Source: Myxococcaceae bacterium
Lineage (GTDB): Bacteria > Myxococcota_A > Polyangia > Polyangiales > Ga0077539
Length of the DNA stretch: 64,000 nt
Direction: 5' to 3'
Assembly (NCBI GenBank): GCA_004297725.1
Contig: SCUS01000098.1
Location: 1-64,000 of the forward strand
Under the pieces are notes generated by a model. It was not told where the DNA came from. It searched no databases and was given only the letters and a program-made list of their open reading frames with translations. Position numbers and translations under genes: made by a program. Each line of letters starts with the position of its first letter. Within the stretch, counting starts at the first letter, position 1. Shown here piece by piece: positions 18,972 to 26,956 of the stretch.

Positions 18972-19607
18972 TCAACGACGTTCGGGGTGCGGCGACGCTT
19001 CGATCAGCAGCCCGCTGTCGGTCCATCGCCAGCGGGCCACGTGCAGCCCGGCGCCGGCCCTGCCCTCCGGGATCACGAAGGAGAAGGTCAGCACCCGCCC
19101 TCCGCCGGGGTGCGCGCCCAGCGAAGGTGTCGGCCCATGCAGCTCCCCGCCGACGTCGACGGCACACCCGGGGTACACCAGCGCCCCGACCGTGCGCGCC
19201 AGGCGCGTCGCGTCGGGCACCTCCGCCCGCTCGGCCCACAGCGCGAGCGCCCGCTCCGCCCCGTCGCGCCCGACGGACGCCCGCTCCGCCTCGACCAGCG
19301 CCGCCGAGGGAATACCTCCCAGGGTAAAGCCCACGGCGATCGTCCCCGCGGGCGTCGGCACGCCCAGCGGATGCACCGGCCCGACCCCGGCGTCGACGGC
19401 CCGGCCCAGGCTCCTCGCGGCGGCCTCGAGCGAGGGCTCCGCGGCCCGCGTCGCCGTCGCCGGGGAGCGCACGCCGCGCGGCTCGGAGGGAGCCCGGTCG
19501 CAGGCCCCCGAGGCCGCGAGGAGCGCCAGCGGGAGGGCCACGGTGTGAGGCAGTGTCAGGGCGCCCAAGGCCCGAACGCTAGCACTCCTCGACGGATGCC
19601 TTGACAC
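18972..19607 (-). CDS. Probable lipoprotein, unknown function
   Basis: A 211-residue frame with a hydrophobic stretch ending LLAASGACDRAP (lipobox-like SGAC), then an Ala/Arg-rich linker and a compact domain with VGALVYPGCAVDVGGELHG and GGGRVLTFSFVIPEG. GTG 19607 is the available start; a shorter alternative TTG may exist. It lies between two PP2C genes and is divergent from the second with only 32 bp between starts. Function not recognised. Confidence 0.6.
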   Translation of the reverse strand: MSRHPSRSASVRALGALTLPHTVALPLALLAASGACDRAPSEPRGVRSPATATRAAEPSLEAAARSLGRAVDAGVGPVHPLGVPTPAGTIAVGFTLGGIPSAALVEAERASVGRDGAERALALWAERAEVPDATRLARTVGALVYPGCAVDVGGELHGPTPSLGAHPGGGRVLTFSFVIPEGRAGAGLHVARWRWTDSGLLIEASPHPERR

Positions 19608-19625
19608 CGTACAGGCCGGGGTGAA

Positions 19626-19641
19626 ACGCTTGAGTAAGCGT
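19626..19641. promoter_or_regulatory. Inverted repeat at the start of the second PP2C gene
   Basis: ACGCTT-GAGT-AAGCGT is a perfect 6-bp inverted repeat that runs into the GTG at 19640. A consensus TTGACA lies at 19601-19606. The repeat could be an operator or, as RNA, a hairpin that hides the start codon. Confidence 0.4.
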
Positions 19642-20608
19642 GGTGTTGCGGGTCGTTGCAGCCGGTCGGTCCGATGTTGGCCTGTTGCGGGAGCACAACG
19701 AAGACAGCTTTGCGCTGCTCCCTGCGCACGAGCTCTTCATCGTGGCCGACGGGATGGGCGGCCACCGCGCGGGCGAGGTCGCCTCGCAGCTCGCCACCAG
19801 CACGGTGACGGCCTTCTTCGACAGCACCATGCGGGAGGACGCCACCTGGCCCTTCCACTACGACCCCGCGCTCTCCGTCGAGGAGAACCGCCTCGTCACC
19901 AGCATCAAGGTCGCCAACCGGTCGATCTACGAGGAGGGCGCCCGGGCGGCCGACCACCGCGGCATGGGCACCACCTTCGTCGGGCTGCTGGTGGCTCGCC
20001 AGACGAACCGGGTGTTCGTCGGCCACGTGGGCGACAGCCGGTGCTACCGGGTTCGCGACGGCGAGATCACCCTGCTCACGCAGGATCACTCGCTGATCAA
20101 CGAGTACATCCGCACGATGCCCGACCTGCCGGCGGCGCAGCGCGACGAGCTCCCCCGCAACGTCATCACCCGCGCCCTCGGGATGAACGACGTCGTGCTG
20201 GTCGACCTGCTCGCCGACGCGGCGCGCGAGGACGATATCTACGTGCTCTGCTCCGACGGGCTCTCGGGGATGATCTCCGACGACGAGATCCTGGACGTGG
20301 TCACGCGGCACGAAGACCCGGAGGTGGCGTGCCGCGCGCTCATCGCCATGGCCAACGACCACGGGGGCGAGGACAACATCACCGCGGTGGTCATCCGCCT
20401 CGTGGACGCCGAGAAGGATTTCGTTCCGAGGCGCGCGGCCGGCTCGATGGAGGAGACCCGGCAGGTGGCCCTGCCGGACTTCAACGACCTCACGACGGAG
20501 CAGGCGCGCAACGACCTCCTGGTCGACATCCGCGACGACTTCGACGTGTGCGCGACGGACCCCGCGATCCGCGTCGCGGAGCTGAAGTCGTCGCGCTCCA
20601 AGAAGTAG
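19640..20608 (+). CDS. PP2C-family Ser/Thr protein phosphatase with C-terminal extension
   Basis: A 322-residue product. Motifs: REHNEDSF, FIVADGMGGHRAGEVAS, GMGTTFVGLLV, VGHVGDSRCYRV, CSDGLSGMI and EDNITAVVI. After the catalytic domain (about 1-255) comes a 65-residue tail rich in Asp that ends in SSRSKK. GTG 19640, GTG 19643 and TTG 19646 are all possible starts; the first is used here. It is similar throughout to the phosphatase at 18153-18935, so the two are probably a duplication. Confidence 0.93.
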   Translation: MVLRVVAAGRSDVGLLREHNEDSFALLPAHELFIVADGMGGHRAGEVASQLATSTVTAFFDSTMREDATWPFHYDPALSVEENRLVTSIKVANRSIYEEGARAADHRGMGTTFVGLLVARQTNRVFVGHVGDSRCYRVRDGEITLLTQDHSLINEYIRTMPDLPAAQRDELPRNVITRALGMNDVVLVDLLADAAREDDIYVLCSDGLSGMISDDEILDVVTRHEDPEVACRALIAMANDHGGEDNITAVVIRLVDAEKDFVPRRAAGSMEETRQVALPDFNDLTTEQARNDLLVDIRDDFDVCATDPAIRVAELKSSRSKK

Positions 20609-20619
20609 CGTCCGGGGGC

Positions 20620-21165
20620 TCAGCGCCCCGCTGGGGGGGCGTCGCCGGAGAAGGGGCCGTCGGTGGTGGTCTCCGCCGCCGGGGGCTGACGCCGGACGCG
20701 GTCGCGGAAGAGCGACCAGGGCCCGCCGCCGGAGTCGCGGTCGCCCATGCCCCACTCGCCGTTGGCGCGGCCGTTGCCCGCGCTGTCGATCCAGAAGAGC
20801 ATGTACCCCTTGCCGCTGAGGGGCGCGATGCGACCGCAGGCGCGCTGGCTCTCGGTCCAGCTGAAGCGCAGGAGGTTGCCCTCGACGTGGCCCTCGATGC
20901 GGCCCGTCGCCCGGCACGAGGCCCGGTTGTACGAGTACTGGCCGACCACCAGGTCGCCCGTCTGCTCGAGGAAGACGTCGCCGATCTGCGTGGAGGCGAA
21001 GCTGCCGCTGAAGCTCTCGTTGGCGGGCATCGGGCCGGGGCGGATGTCCACCGCCACCATGGTGGGCCCGTCGTTGCCCGCGTACCGGTAGCTGGTGTTG
21101 GCCTGCGTCCCCCCGCAGGCCCCGAGCAACATCATCGTGGTGAAGGTCAGCGCGCGTGCGGTCAT
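20620..21165 (-). CDS. Lipoprotein, unknown function
   Basis: A 181-residue product. ATG 21165 is chosen because GGAG sits 9 nt upstream; the signal is MTARALTFTTMMLLGACGG (lipobox LLGAC). An ATG at 21180 would add five residues. The body is beta-rich, with FSGSFASTQIGDVFLEQTGD and LSGKGYMLFWIDSAGNGR, reminiscent of small lipocalin-like domains. The stop is 12 bp from the convergent PP2C stop, with a short GC-rich hairpin between them. Confidence 0.78.
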   Translation of the reverse strand: MTARALTFTTMMLLGACGGTQANTSYRYAGNDGPTMVAVDIRPGPMPANESFSGSFASTQIGDVFLEQTGDLVVGQYSYNRASCRATGRIEGHVEGNLLRFSWTESQRACGRIAPLSGKGYMLFWIDSAGNGRANGEWGMGDRDSGGGPWSLFRDRVRRQPPAAETTTDGPFSGDAPPAGR

Positions 21166-21255
21166 CGATCGGTGCTCCATCGGTTGTGCGCCGATGATGC
21201 CCTCCCGAGCGTCGCCACAAAAGCCCTCTTCGGGGGTAACGTCCGCGTTCCTCCC

Positions 21256-23184
21256 GTGTCGGACGCACCGCCCCCCGCCGGCCCATCGGCCCTCGCCCAC
21301 GACTACGCCCCGCTGCTCGCCTTCGCGATCCCGGCGCTGGTCGGCGCCCTCGCGGGCGGCGACTCCATGGGCTTCTACGACGCCCCCGAGCTCGCCTCCT
21401 GCGCCGCGGGGCTCGGCGCCACGCACCCTCCCGGGCACCCGCTCTTCGTCGCCGTCGCCTCCGTCGCCACGCTCGTCCCCATCGGCACCGTCGCGCTGCG
21501 GGTGACCCTCCTCGGCGCGCTCTGCCTCGGCCTCATGGGCAGGCTCGCGTACGGCCTCACGCTCCCGCTGGCGACGACCGTCCTCGATGGCCCGTCCCCG
21601 GTCGCCGCGCGCCGCTGGCTCCCGTGGCTCGCGCTCGGCCACGCGCTCGGCGCCACGCTGGGCATCGCGCTGGTACGGCAGACCAGCCGCGCGGAGGTCT
21701 ATGCGCTCGCGGGCTTGCTGGCCGCGATGACGGCGTTCATCAGCGCCGCGCCCAACGGCTGGTCGAAGGCCACCCGCGCCAGGCTCGGGGTGCTCACCCT
21801 CGCCCTCGGCGGCGCCAACCACCATTTCATCGCCCTCACCGCCGCGCCCGTCGCGCTGCTCTCGCTGGTCGATCGGGTCCGCGAGGGCGGAGGTCGCGCG
21901 CTGCCTCGCATCGTGCTGCCCTGGGCCGCGCTCGGCGCGCTCGGCCTCCTGCCGTACTCGCTGCTCGGGCTGCGCGCGAGGGCGGCGGCGAGCATCGTGC
22001 GGGTGCGCACCGCCGGCGACCTCTTCTGGACCGTCTCCGCTCGCGCCTTCCAGAAGAACACCGGCGGCGGCGTCCCGGGCTCCTTCCGCGAGCACCTCCT
22101 CGACGTGCTCGACTGGATCGGCCGCTCGCTCACCCCGCTCGGGCTCATCGCCGCGGCGGCGGGGATCGTCATCGCCTCTCGACGCGACGTGCCCTGGGCG
22201 CGTCGGCTCGGCCTCGTGGCGCTGGTCGGGGTGCTCGCCCGCGCGGGCCTCGGCTTCGTCGCCGACAACCCCGACGCGGCTGGATATCTGGTGCCCGCGG
22301 TCTTCTGCCTCGGCGTCCTCGGCGCGGCCTTCACCGCGCAGGCGTGGCGCAGCATCGAGGACGCCCCGCCTCCGCCGCAGGGCCCGTCGCCCAACGGACG
22401 GCGGCTGCTGCGCGCGGCGCTGGTGGTCGCCCCCGCGATGATGTTCCTCCCGGCTGCAGGGTTCAGCCTGAGGGAGACCCTCGGCGACCGGGGAGACGCC
22501 ACCGAGGTGATGACCGCGGCGGACCTCGGCGCCGTGCCCGCGCGCTCGGTGATCCTCGCGTACGCGCCGGAGACGGCCTTCCGGCTGCGGTATGCGCAGC
22601 TCGTCGACGGGGAGCGGCCCGACGTGACGGTGATCCCCGCGCCCTTCGTCCCGTGGCCCGGGATGACCAACACCCTGCTCGCCCGCGACGCGGCGCTGCT
22701 GCCGGTGGTGCGCGACTTCCTCTCCCGCGGCTCGCCTCGCATGGTCGGGCTCCTCGACCTCGCCACGCGCCGCCCTGTGCGCGTCGAGCTCGACCCGCAC
22801 AACCTCCTCGACACCGTCCCCTACGTCCTCCCCCGCGGAACCTTCGCGGAGGTCCGCACGGAGCCCACCACCCTCACCGCGGTGCGCGCCACGGCGCCCG
22901 CGCACCTCGCCCGCATCGAGCGGCTGCGCGAGGCCCTCGCGAGCACCCCCGGCGCCGACCGCGAGCCGCGCATCGCGGAGTACATCCTCTGGCGCGCCTA
23001 CCACGACGCCCTCTTCTTCGCCGCCCGCGGAGCTCGCAGCGAGGCCCGCTCGGCGGTGGCCACCGCGCGTCGCATCGCCCCCAACGCGAGGGAGCTCGTC
23101 GGGCTCGCGGCGGTGCTCGACGCGCAGGGCGAGGGCCCCGTCGACGTGGCCCCCTTCGTGGTGCGGGCGCCCGGTCGCGAGTGA
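21256..23184 (+). CDS. DUF2723-family polytopic membrane protein (GT-C-like)
   Basis: A 642-residue protein with about 10-12 membrane segments. The N-terminal FYDAPELASCAAGLGATHPPGHPLF is the DUF2723 signature: an acidic residue in the first extracytoplasmic loop, then HPPGHPL. This family is related to GT-C glycosyltransferases such as protein O-mannosyltransferases. The C-terminal 200 residues are a soluble domain. GTG 21256 is the first start that excludes the neighbouring lipoprotein region. The donor and acceptor are unknown. Confidence 0.8.
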   Translation: MSDAPPPAGPSALAHDYAPLLAFAIPALVGALAGGDSMGFYDAPELASCAAGLGATHPPGHPLFVAVASVATLVPIGTVALRVTLLGALCLGLMGRLAYGLTLPLATTVLDGPSPVAARRWLPWLALGHALGATLGIALVRQTSRAEVYALAGLLAAMTAFISAAPNGWSKATRARLGVLTLALGGANHHFIALTAAPVALLSLVDRVREGGGRALPRIVLPWAALGALGLLPYSLLGLRARAAASIVRVRTAGDLFWTVSARAFQKNTGGGVPGSFREHLLDVLDWIGRSLTPLGLIAAAAGIVIASRRDVPWARRLGLVALVGVLARAGLGFVADNPDAAGYLVPAVFCLGVLGAAFTAQAWRSIEDAPPPPQGPSPNGRRLLRAALVVAPAMMFLPAAGFSLRETLGDRGDATEVMTAADLGAVPARSVILAYAPETAFRLRYAQLVDGERPDVTVIPAPFVPWPGMTNTLLARDAALLPVVRDFLSRGSPRMVGLLDLATRRPVRVELDPHNLLDTVPYVLPRGTFAEVRTEPTTLTAVRATAPAHLARIERLREALASTPGADREPRIAEYILWRAYHDALFFAARGARSEARSAVATARRIAPNARELVGLAAVLDAQGEGPVDVAPFVVRAPGRE

Positions 23185-23241
23185 CCCCCCACTGGATCGG
23201 CGCTTCCACCGGCGGCGCCCCGAGACGATACTCCGCCCGGT

Positions 23242-24075
23242 ATGACCTCCCTCCGCGCACGCCTCGATGAGTCCGTCGCCGCGCTCCGCGCCCGCGACCC
23301 CCGTGTCCCCTCCGTCGCGCTGGTGCTGGGCTCCGGGCTCGGCGCCTTCGCGGACACCCTCGTCGACGCCACGGTGATCCCCTTCTCGGAGGTTCCGCAC
23401 CTCGCCAAGGTCACGGTGCCGGGGCACGCGGGCAAGCTGGTCATCGGCCGGCTGCGGGAGGGCCCCTCGCCCGTGGTCGCCGCCCTCGCCGGTCGCATCC
23501 ACCTCTACGAGGGCCACAGCCCCGACGAGGTGGTCTTCAACGTCCGCGCGCTCCTCACCCTCGGCGCGCGCACCCTCGTCGTGACCAACGCCGCGGGGGG
23601 CATCTCCCCGACGCTCCGCCCGGGCGACCTCACGCTGCTCACCGACCACCTCAACCTCACCGGCCGCACCCCCCTCTCGGGCCCCAACGAAGACTCGCTG
23701 GGCCCGCGCTTCCCCGACATGACCGACGCGTACGACCCCGGCCTGCGCCGGCTCGCGCACTCCGCCGCGGAGTCCGTCGGCCAGACCCTTCGCGAGGGCA
23801 TCTACGCGGGCCTGCTGGGCCCCAGCTACGAGACCCCGGCGGAGATCCGGATGCTCCGCGCCATGGGCGCCGACCTCGTGGGGATGAGCACCGTGACCGA
23901 GGTGATCGCCGCCCGGCACATGGGCGCGAAGGTGCTGGGCATGTCGTGCGTGACCAACCTGGCGGCGGGGGTCTCGCCGCACGCGCTCTCGCACGCCGAG
24001 GTCGAGGAGACCGCCCGCCTCGCCCGCGACCGCTTCATCGCGCTGCTGGAGGCGATCCTCCGGGGGCTCGCGTGA
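23242..24075 (+). CDS. Purine nucleoside phosphorylase (trimeric, PNP/MTAP family)
   Basis: A 277-residue enzyme that phosphorolyses purine nucleosides to base and (deoxy)ribose 1-phosphate. Motifs: LVLGSGLG (phosphate site, about 28-35), VPGHAGKLVIG, AGRIHLYEG, VTNAAGGI, the purine-binding GPSYETPAEIRM and VGMSTVTEVIAA. Length and motifs fit the PunA/XapA type. The stop overlaps the GTG of the cytidine deaminase by 4 nt, forming a nucleoside salvage operon. Confidence 0.93.
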   Translation: MTSLRARLDESVAALRARDPRVPSVALVLGSGLGAFADTLVDATVIPFSEVPHLAKVTVPGHAGKLVIGRLREGPSPVVAALAGRIHLYEGHSPDEVVFNVRALLTLGARTLVVTNAAGGISPTLRPGDLTLLTDHLNLTGRTPLSGPNEDSLGPRFPDMTDAYDPGLRRLAHSAAESVGQTLREGIYAGLLGPSYETPAEIRMLRAMGADLVGMSTVTEVIAARHMGAKVLGMSCVTNLAAGVSPHALSHAEVEETARLARDRFIALLEAILRGLA

Positions 24076-24524
24076 GGGCCGACGACCCGCGGTGGTCGAG
24101 CCTCGCGAAGACCGCCGAGCGAATGCGCGCCCGCGCCCACGCCCCGTACTCGAAGTACCGGGTGGGCGCCGCGCTGCTCACCACCCAGGGCCTCTCGCGA
24201 GGCTGCAACGTCGAGAACGCGTCGTACCCGCTCTGCATCTGCGCGGAGGCCAACGCCGTGGCCCACGCCATCGCGCGGGGCTGGCGGGAGTTCACCGCCC
24301 TCGCGGTCGCCACCGAGGGGCCGATGCCGGGGGCGCCGTGCGGGGCGTGCCGGCAGATCCTGTCGGAGTTCGCGCTCGACCTCCCGGTGGCGCTGGTGGT
24401 CGGAGGCACGGTGCGGCAGGTGGTGACGGTGCGGGAGCTCCTGCCGTTCAGCTTCAACGGGGACTATCTGCAGCTGGATGGCGCAGCGCGAACTCCGCGT
24501 GCAGCGAAGGCGCCTCGCCGCTGA
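24072..24524 (+). CDS. cdd: Cytidine deaminase (homotetrameric type)
   Basis: A 150-residue zinc hydrolase converting (deoxy)cytidine to (deoxy)uridine. Zinc and catalytic motifs: CICAEANAV (Cys57, catalytic Glu59) and PCGACRQ (Cys90, Cys93); NVENASYP forms the nucleoside pocket. The GTG start overlaps the purine nucleoside phosphorylase stop (GTGA). The last 71 bp overlap the convergent trmO gene, so the basic C-terminal tail after LQLDG is probably not functional sequence. Confidence 0.93.
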   Translation: MRADDPRWSSLAKTAERMRARAHAPYSKYRVGAALLTTQGLSRGCNVENASYPLCICAEANAVAHAIARGWREFTALAVATEGPMPGAPCGACRQILSEFALDLPVALVVGGTVRQVVTVRELLPFSFNGDYLQLDGAARTPRAAKAPRR

Positions 24525-25236
24525 CGATCTGCGCGGTGCGGTAGCCGGTGTCGATGCGATCGACGCGCAGCGCGTGGTCGAGGACGGTGAAGGCGACGCG
24601 CCAGTCCTTGAGGGAGAGGGTCCCTCGGGGGCCGTCGCGGCGGATGCGGCGGTAGGCGTGGGCCTGCGGACCCAGGGCGAGCGCAGCGGTGATGGGCTCT
24701 CTCAGGGCGACGCCGCGGTCTGAGAGCCAGTCGAGCTGCCCGTTGGACAAGGGCGTCCACTGGACCTCCCAGGCGGGCTCCGGGTCGGCGGCGATCCAGC
24801 CGGTGCCGGCCTCGGGGATGGCGTCGGCGAAGGGGACGTAGGGCTTGATGTCGAGCACCGGGCTCTGGTCGATCATGTCGACGCCGAGCACCTCCACGCG
24901 CAGCCCCTCGACGCGGACGATGCGTAGCACCGAGAGCCCGATGGGGTTGGGGCGGTGGGGCGAGCGGGTGGAGAAGACCCCGCGGCGCCCCTGACGGCTG
25001 CGCGGCGGGAGCACCGTCGGGCGCCAGTGCTTGTTGAGGTGGAAGCAGTAGAGCAGCCAGAGGTGGGTCCACTGGTCGAGGTCGCGGAGGGCGTCCTCGT
25101 AGCGGTGGCCCGGGATGAGCTCGATGGTGCCGGGCGCCTCGCCCGCGGCGTACGGCTGCCGAGGCGCCTCGCGCCGCTCGGAGAAGGGCGTGCGCACGAC
25201 CCCGATGGGCGAGAACACGGCATCGGGGAGCGTCAT
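24454..25236 (-). CDS. trmO: tRNA (N6-threonylcarbamoyladenosine37-N6)-methyltransferase TrmO
   Basis: A 260-residue TsaA/YaeB-family protein that methylates t6A37 of tRNA-Thr using S-adenosylmethionine. Motifs: FSPIGVVRTPFSERREAPRQ near the N-terminus, LDQWTHLWLLYCFH, STRSPHRPNPIGLS and DIKPYVPFADAIP. Length is close to E. coli TrmO (235) plus a longer tail. ATG 25236 overlaps the TGA of the upstream lipoprotein (ATGA), so it is probably co-transcribed with it. Confidence 0.92.
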   Translation of the reverse strand: MTLPDAVFSPIGVVRTPFSERREAPRQPYAAGEAPGTIELIPGHRYEDALRDLDQWTHLWLLYCFHLNKHWRPTVLPPRSRQGRRGVFSTRSPHRPNPIGLSVLRIVRVEGLRVEVLGVDMIDQSPVLDIKPYVPFADAIPEAGTGWIAADPEPAWEVQWTPLSNGQLDWLSDRGVALREPITAALALGPQAHAYRRIRRDGPRGTLSLKDWRVAFTVLDHALRVDRIDTGYRTAQIVSGEAPSLHAEFALRHPAADSPR

Positions 25237-26837
25237 TGCGGGGTGAAGCGGTAGCCCGTGCCAGGCGCGACGGCGCCGTTGCGGTTGAGGCCGACGAGGA
25301 CCCCGGAGGCCTGGTCGAGGGACTCGAAGCCGACGGTCGCGCTGCCGCCGCGAGAGAAGGCGTTGTTGCGGTTCTCGCCGCAGTAGGCGAACTCGATCAC
25401 GTTGCTGGTCTCGAACAGCTTCGCCTCGAAGCTGACGCTGGTGCCGCCGTCCCAGTAGAACGAGACGCCCTCCCAGTAGACGTGGGCCACGCGGCCAGGC
25501 GCCGAGCCGTCCACCCACTGATGGACCTCGCTGCTGCCGCCGGTCGTCGCGACGAGGTCATCCCAGAACGGCGCGACGACGCCTGCGGGCTGCCCGCTGA
25601 AGGTGATGCTGTGGTTGCGCCACGAGGTGCCCGCCGGCCACGGCGAGCCCGTGTCTGGGAGGAAGGAGAAGAAGCCGTTGGTGTAGACCGCGAGGCGCGT
25701 GAGGGACGCCCCGAAATAGCGGAACGTGAAGGGCAGCGTGCGCACCGACGAGACCACGTCGTCGCCGTCGTTGATCACCACGGCCCCGCCCGGGATGGTG
25801 CTGCAAGAGCGGGTGCCCACCGTCTCGACGCGGTAGCTGGGCGAGTTCTCGCGCGCGTCGACGTCGAGGCTGACCTCGAAGGTTCCGGCGTTGGTGGTGG
25901 TGCCGCTGCGGTAGCCGTCGACGACCAGGTAGTAGTTGCCCGCCGGGAGGTCGACCACGCCGCCGCGGGTGAGCATCGGGGCGCCGCCGTTGTCGACGCA
26001 CGCGACCTCGCTGGTGAAGCGGTGGTCGCCCGACTCCTGCTCGGAGCAGCTCTGCGTGAGGTAGACGACCGGAACGAAGGACGACGACCCGCTGGGGCGC
26101 GCCGACCAGGTGAGCCGGCTCGCGGCGGTGAGCGTCACGAGGAAGCCGACGTCGGGCGAGGCGTCCGTGTCCCCGTTGCAGCTCGCGCGATGGTCGTTGC
26201 CACCGCCCGACGTGTTGCCCGTCAGCAGGTACCGGCCGACACCGTTGATGGGCCCGGTGCCCGTCGTGGTGCAGCGGTTCGTCGGGCTCATCACCTGCGT
26301 CGGCCCCGTGTCGGGCGGCCCGACATCCACGATCACAGGGACATCCACCCCGGTGTCTCGCGGACCGGTGTCCATCGGGCCCGTGTCGAGGGGGCCCGTG
26401 TCGGGGGGACCCGCGTCGAGGGGACCCGTGTCGGGGGGACCAGAGTCCATCGGTCCGGTGTCCGACGGCCCGGTGTCCATCGGTCCGGTGTCGCGCGGTC
26501 CCGTGTCGACGGGGCCGGTGTCCATCGGGCCTGTATCGACGGGGCCGGTGTCCCTCGGACCGGTGTCGACGGGCCCGGTGTCCTCTCCGACGTCCATGGC
26601 GACGTCGTTGGCCACGCCCACATCGAGGATGTCTTCCCCGCCTCCCGCGTCGCGCCCGCCGACGTCCTGTTCGACCACGGCGTCCTTGCCGGCATCGACC
26701 ATCGGCACATCGACCGTATGCACGTCCGCCGTCCGGAAGCCGCCGTCCGGAGCCAGGAGGATCGACGGGTTTTCGAGCGCGCAACCCGCGAGCACCAGGG
26801 TCAACACACCAGAGCGCGCGAGCTGTCGGGATCTCAT
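25233..26837 (-). CDS. Surface lipoprotein with DTGP pentapeptide repeats
   Basis: A 534-residue lipoprotein (signal ending LVLAGCALE). Residues 86-163 are about 15 tandem copies of DTGPx, with a few DSGP/DAGP variants; this should be an extended, acidic stalk lifting the C-terminal part off the membrane. The rest (about 180-534) holds two beta-sandwich-like regions, including a segment with disulphide-forming cysteines and a nidogen-like FGASLTRLAVYTNGFFSF...PFWDDL pattern. No enzyme motif is seen. Likely an adhesin or surface-exposed structural protein. Confidence 0.8.
   Translation of the reverse strand: MRSRQLARSGVLTLVLAGCALENPSILLAPDGGFRTADVHTVDVPMVDAGKDAVVEQDVGGRDAGGGEDILDVGVANDVAMDVGEDTGPVDTGPRDTGPVDTGPMDTGPVDTGPRDTGPMDTGPSDTGPMDSGPPDTGPLDAGPPDTGPLDTGPMDTGPRDTGVDVPVIVDVGPPDTGPTQVMSPTNRCTTTGTGPINGVGRYLLTGNTSGGGNDHRASCNGDTDASPDVGFLVTLTAASRLTWSARPSGSSSFVPVVYLTQSCSEQESGDHRFTSEVACVDNGGAPMLTRGGVVDLPAGNYYLVVDGYRSGTTTNAGTFEVSLDVDARENSPSYRVETVGTRSCSTIPGGAVVINDGDDVVSSVRTLPFTFRYFGASLTRLAVYTNGFFSFLPDTGSPWPAGTSWRNHSITFSGQPAGVVAPFWDDLVATTGGSSEVHQWVDGSAPGRVAHVYWEGVSFYWDGGTSVSFEAKLFETSNVIEFAYCGENRNNAFSRGGSATVGFESLDQASGVLVGLNRNGAVAPGTGYRFTPQ
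26349..26582. repeat. 15-bp tandem repeat coding for DTGPx
   Basis: About 15 imperfect 15-bp units, in plus orientation resembling a GGCCCGGTGTC core with variable flanks, lie inside the lipoprotein gene. The number of units could change by slippage and so alter stalk length. Confidence 0.85.
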
Positions 26838-26956
26838 CAGGGGTGCCGTCGACTCTATCGAATCACCCCGAGGACTTCACCCGTCGTCCTGCGCAGCCCT
26901 CGATTTCGCCTGCGATCCAGCGGATTGCATGACGCAGGCGGCGCGGGGTCTGCGGA

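Noticed and set aside
20614..20630. Intrinsic terminator between the second PP2C gene and the lipoprotein
   Set aside because: Only a 5-bp GGGGC/GCCCC stem without a T-tract; too weak to list as a feature.
19621..23184. A single 1187-codon gene spanning PP2C and DUF2723
   Set aside because: The first half is an out-of-frame shadow of the phosphatase; only the part from GTG 21256 has membrane-protein character.
20620..23994. A single 1124-codon minus-strand gene
   Set aside because: Only the last 181 codons, with a signal peptide and ribosome-binding site, look real; the rest is antisense of the DUF2723 and phosphorylase genes.
26349..26582. CRISPR array
   Set aside because: The units are 15 bp, contiguous, in frame and code for DTGPx inside a lipoprotein; there are no spacers. 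No other CRISPR-like array was seen.
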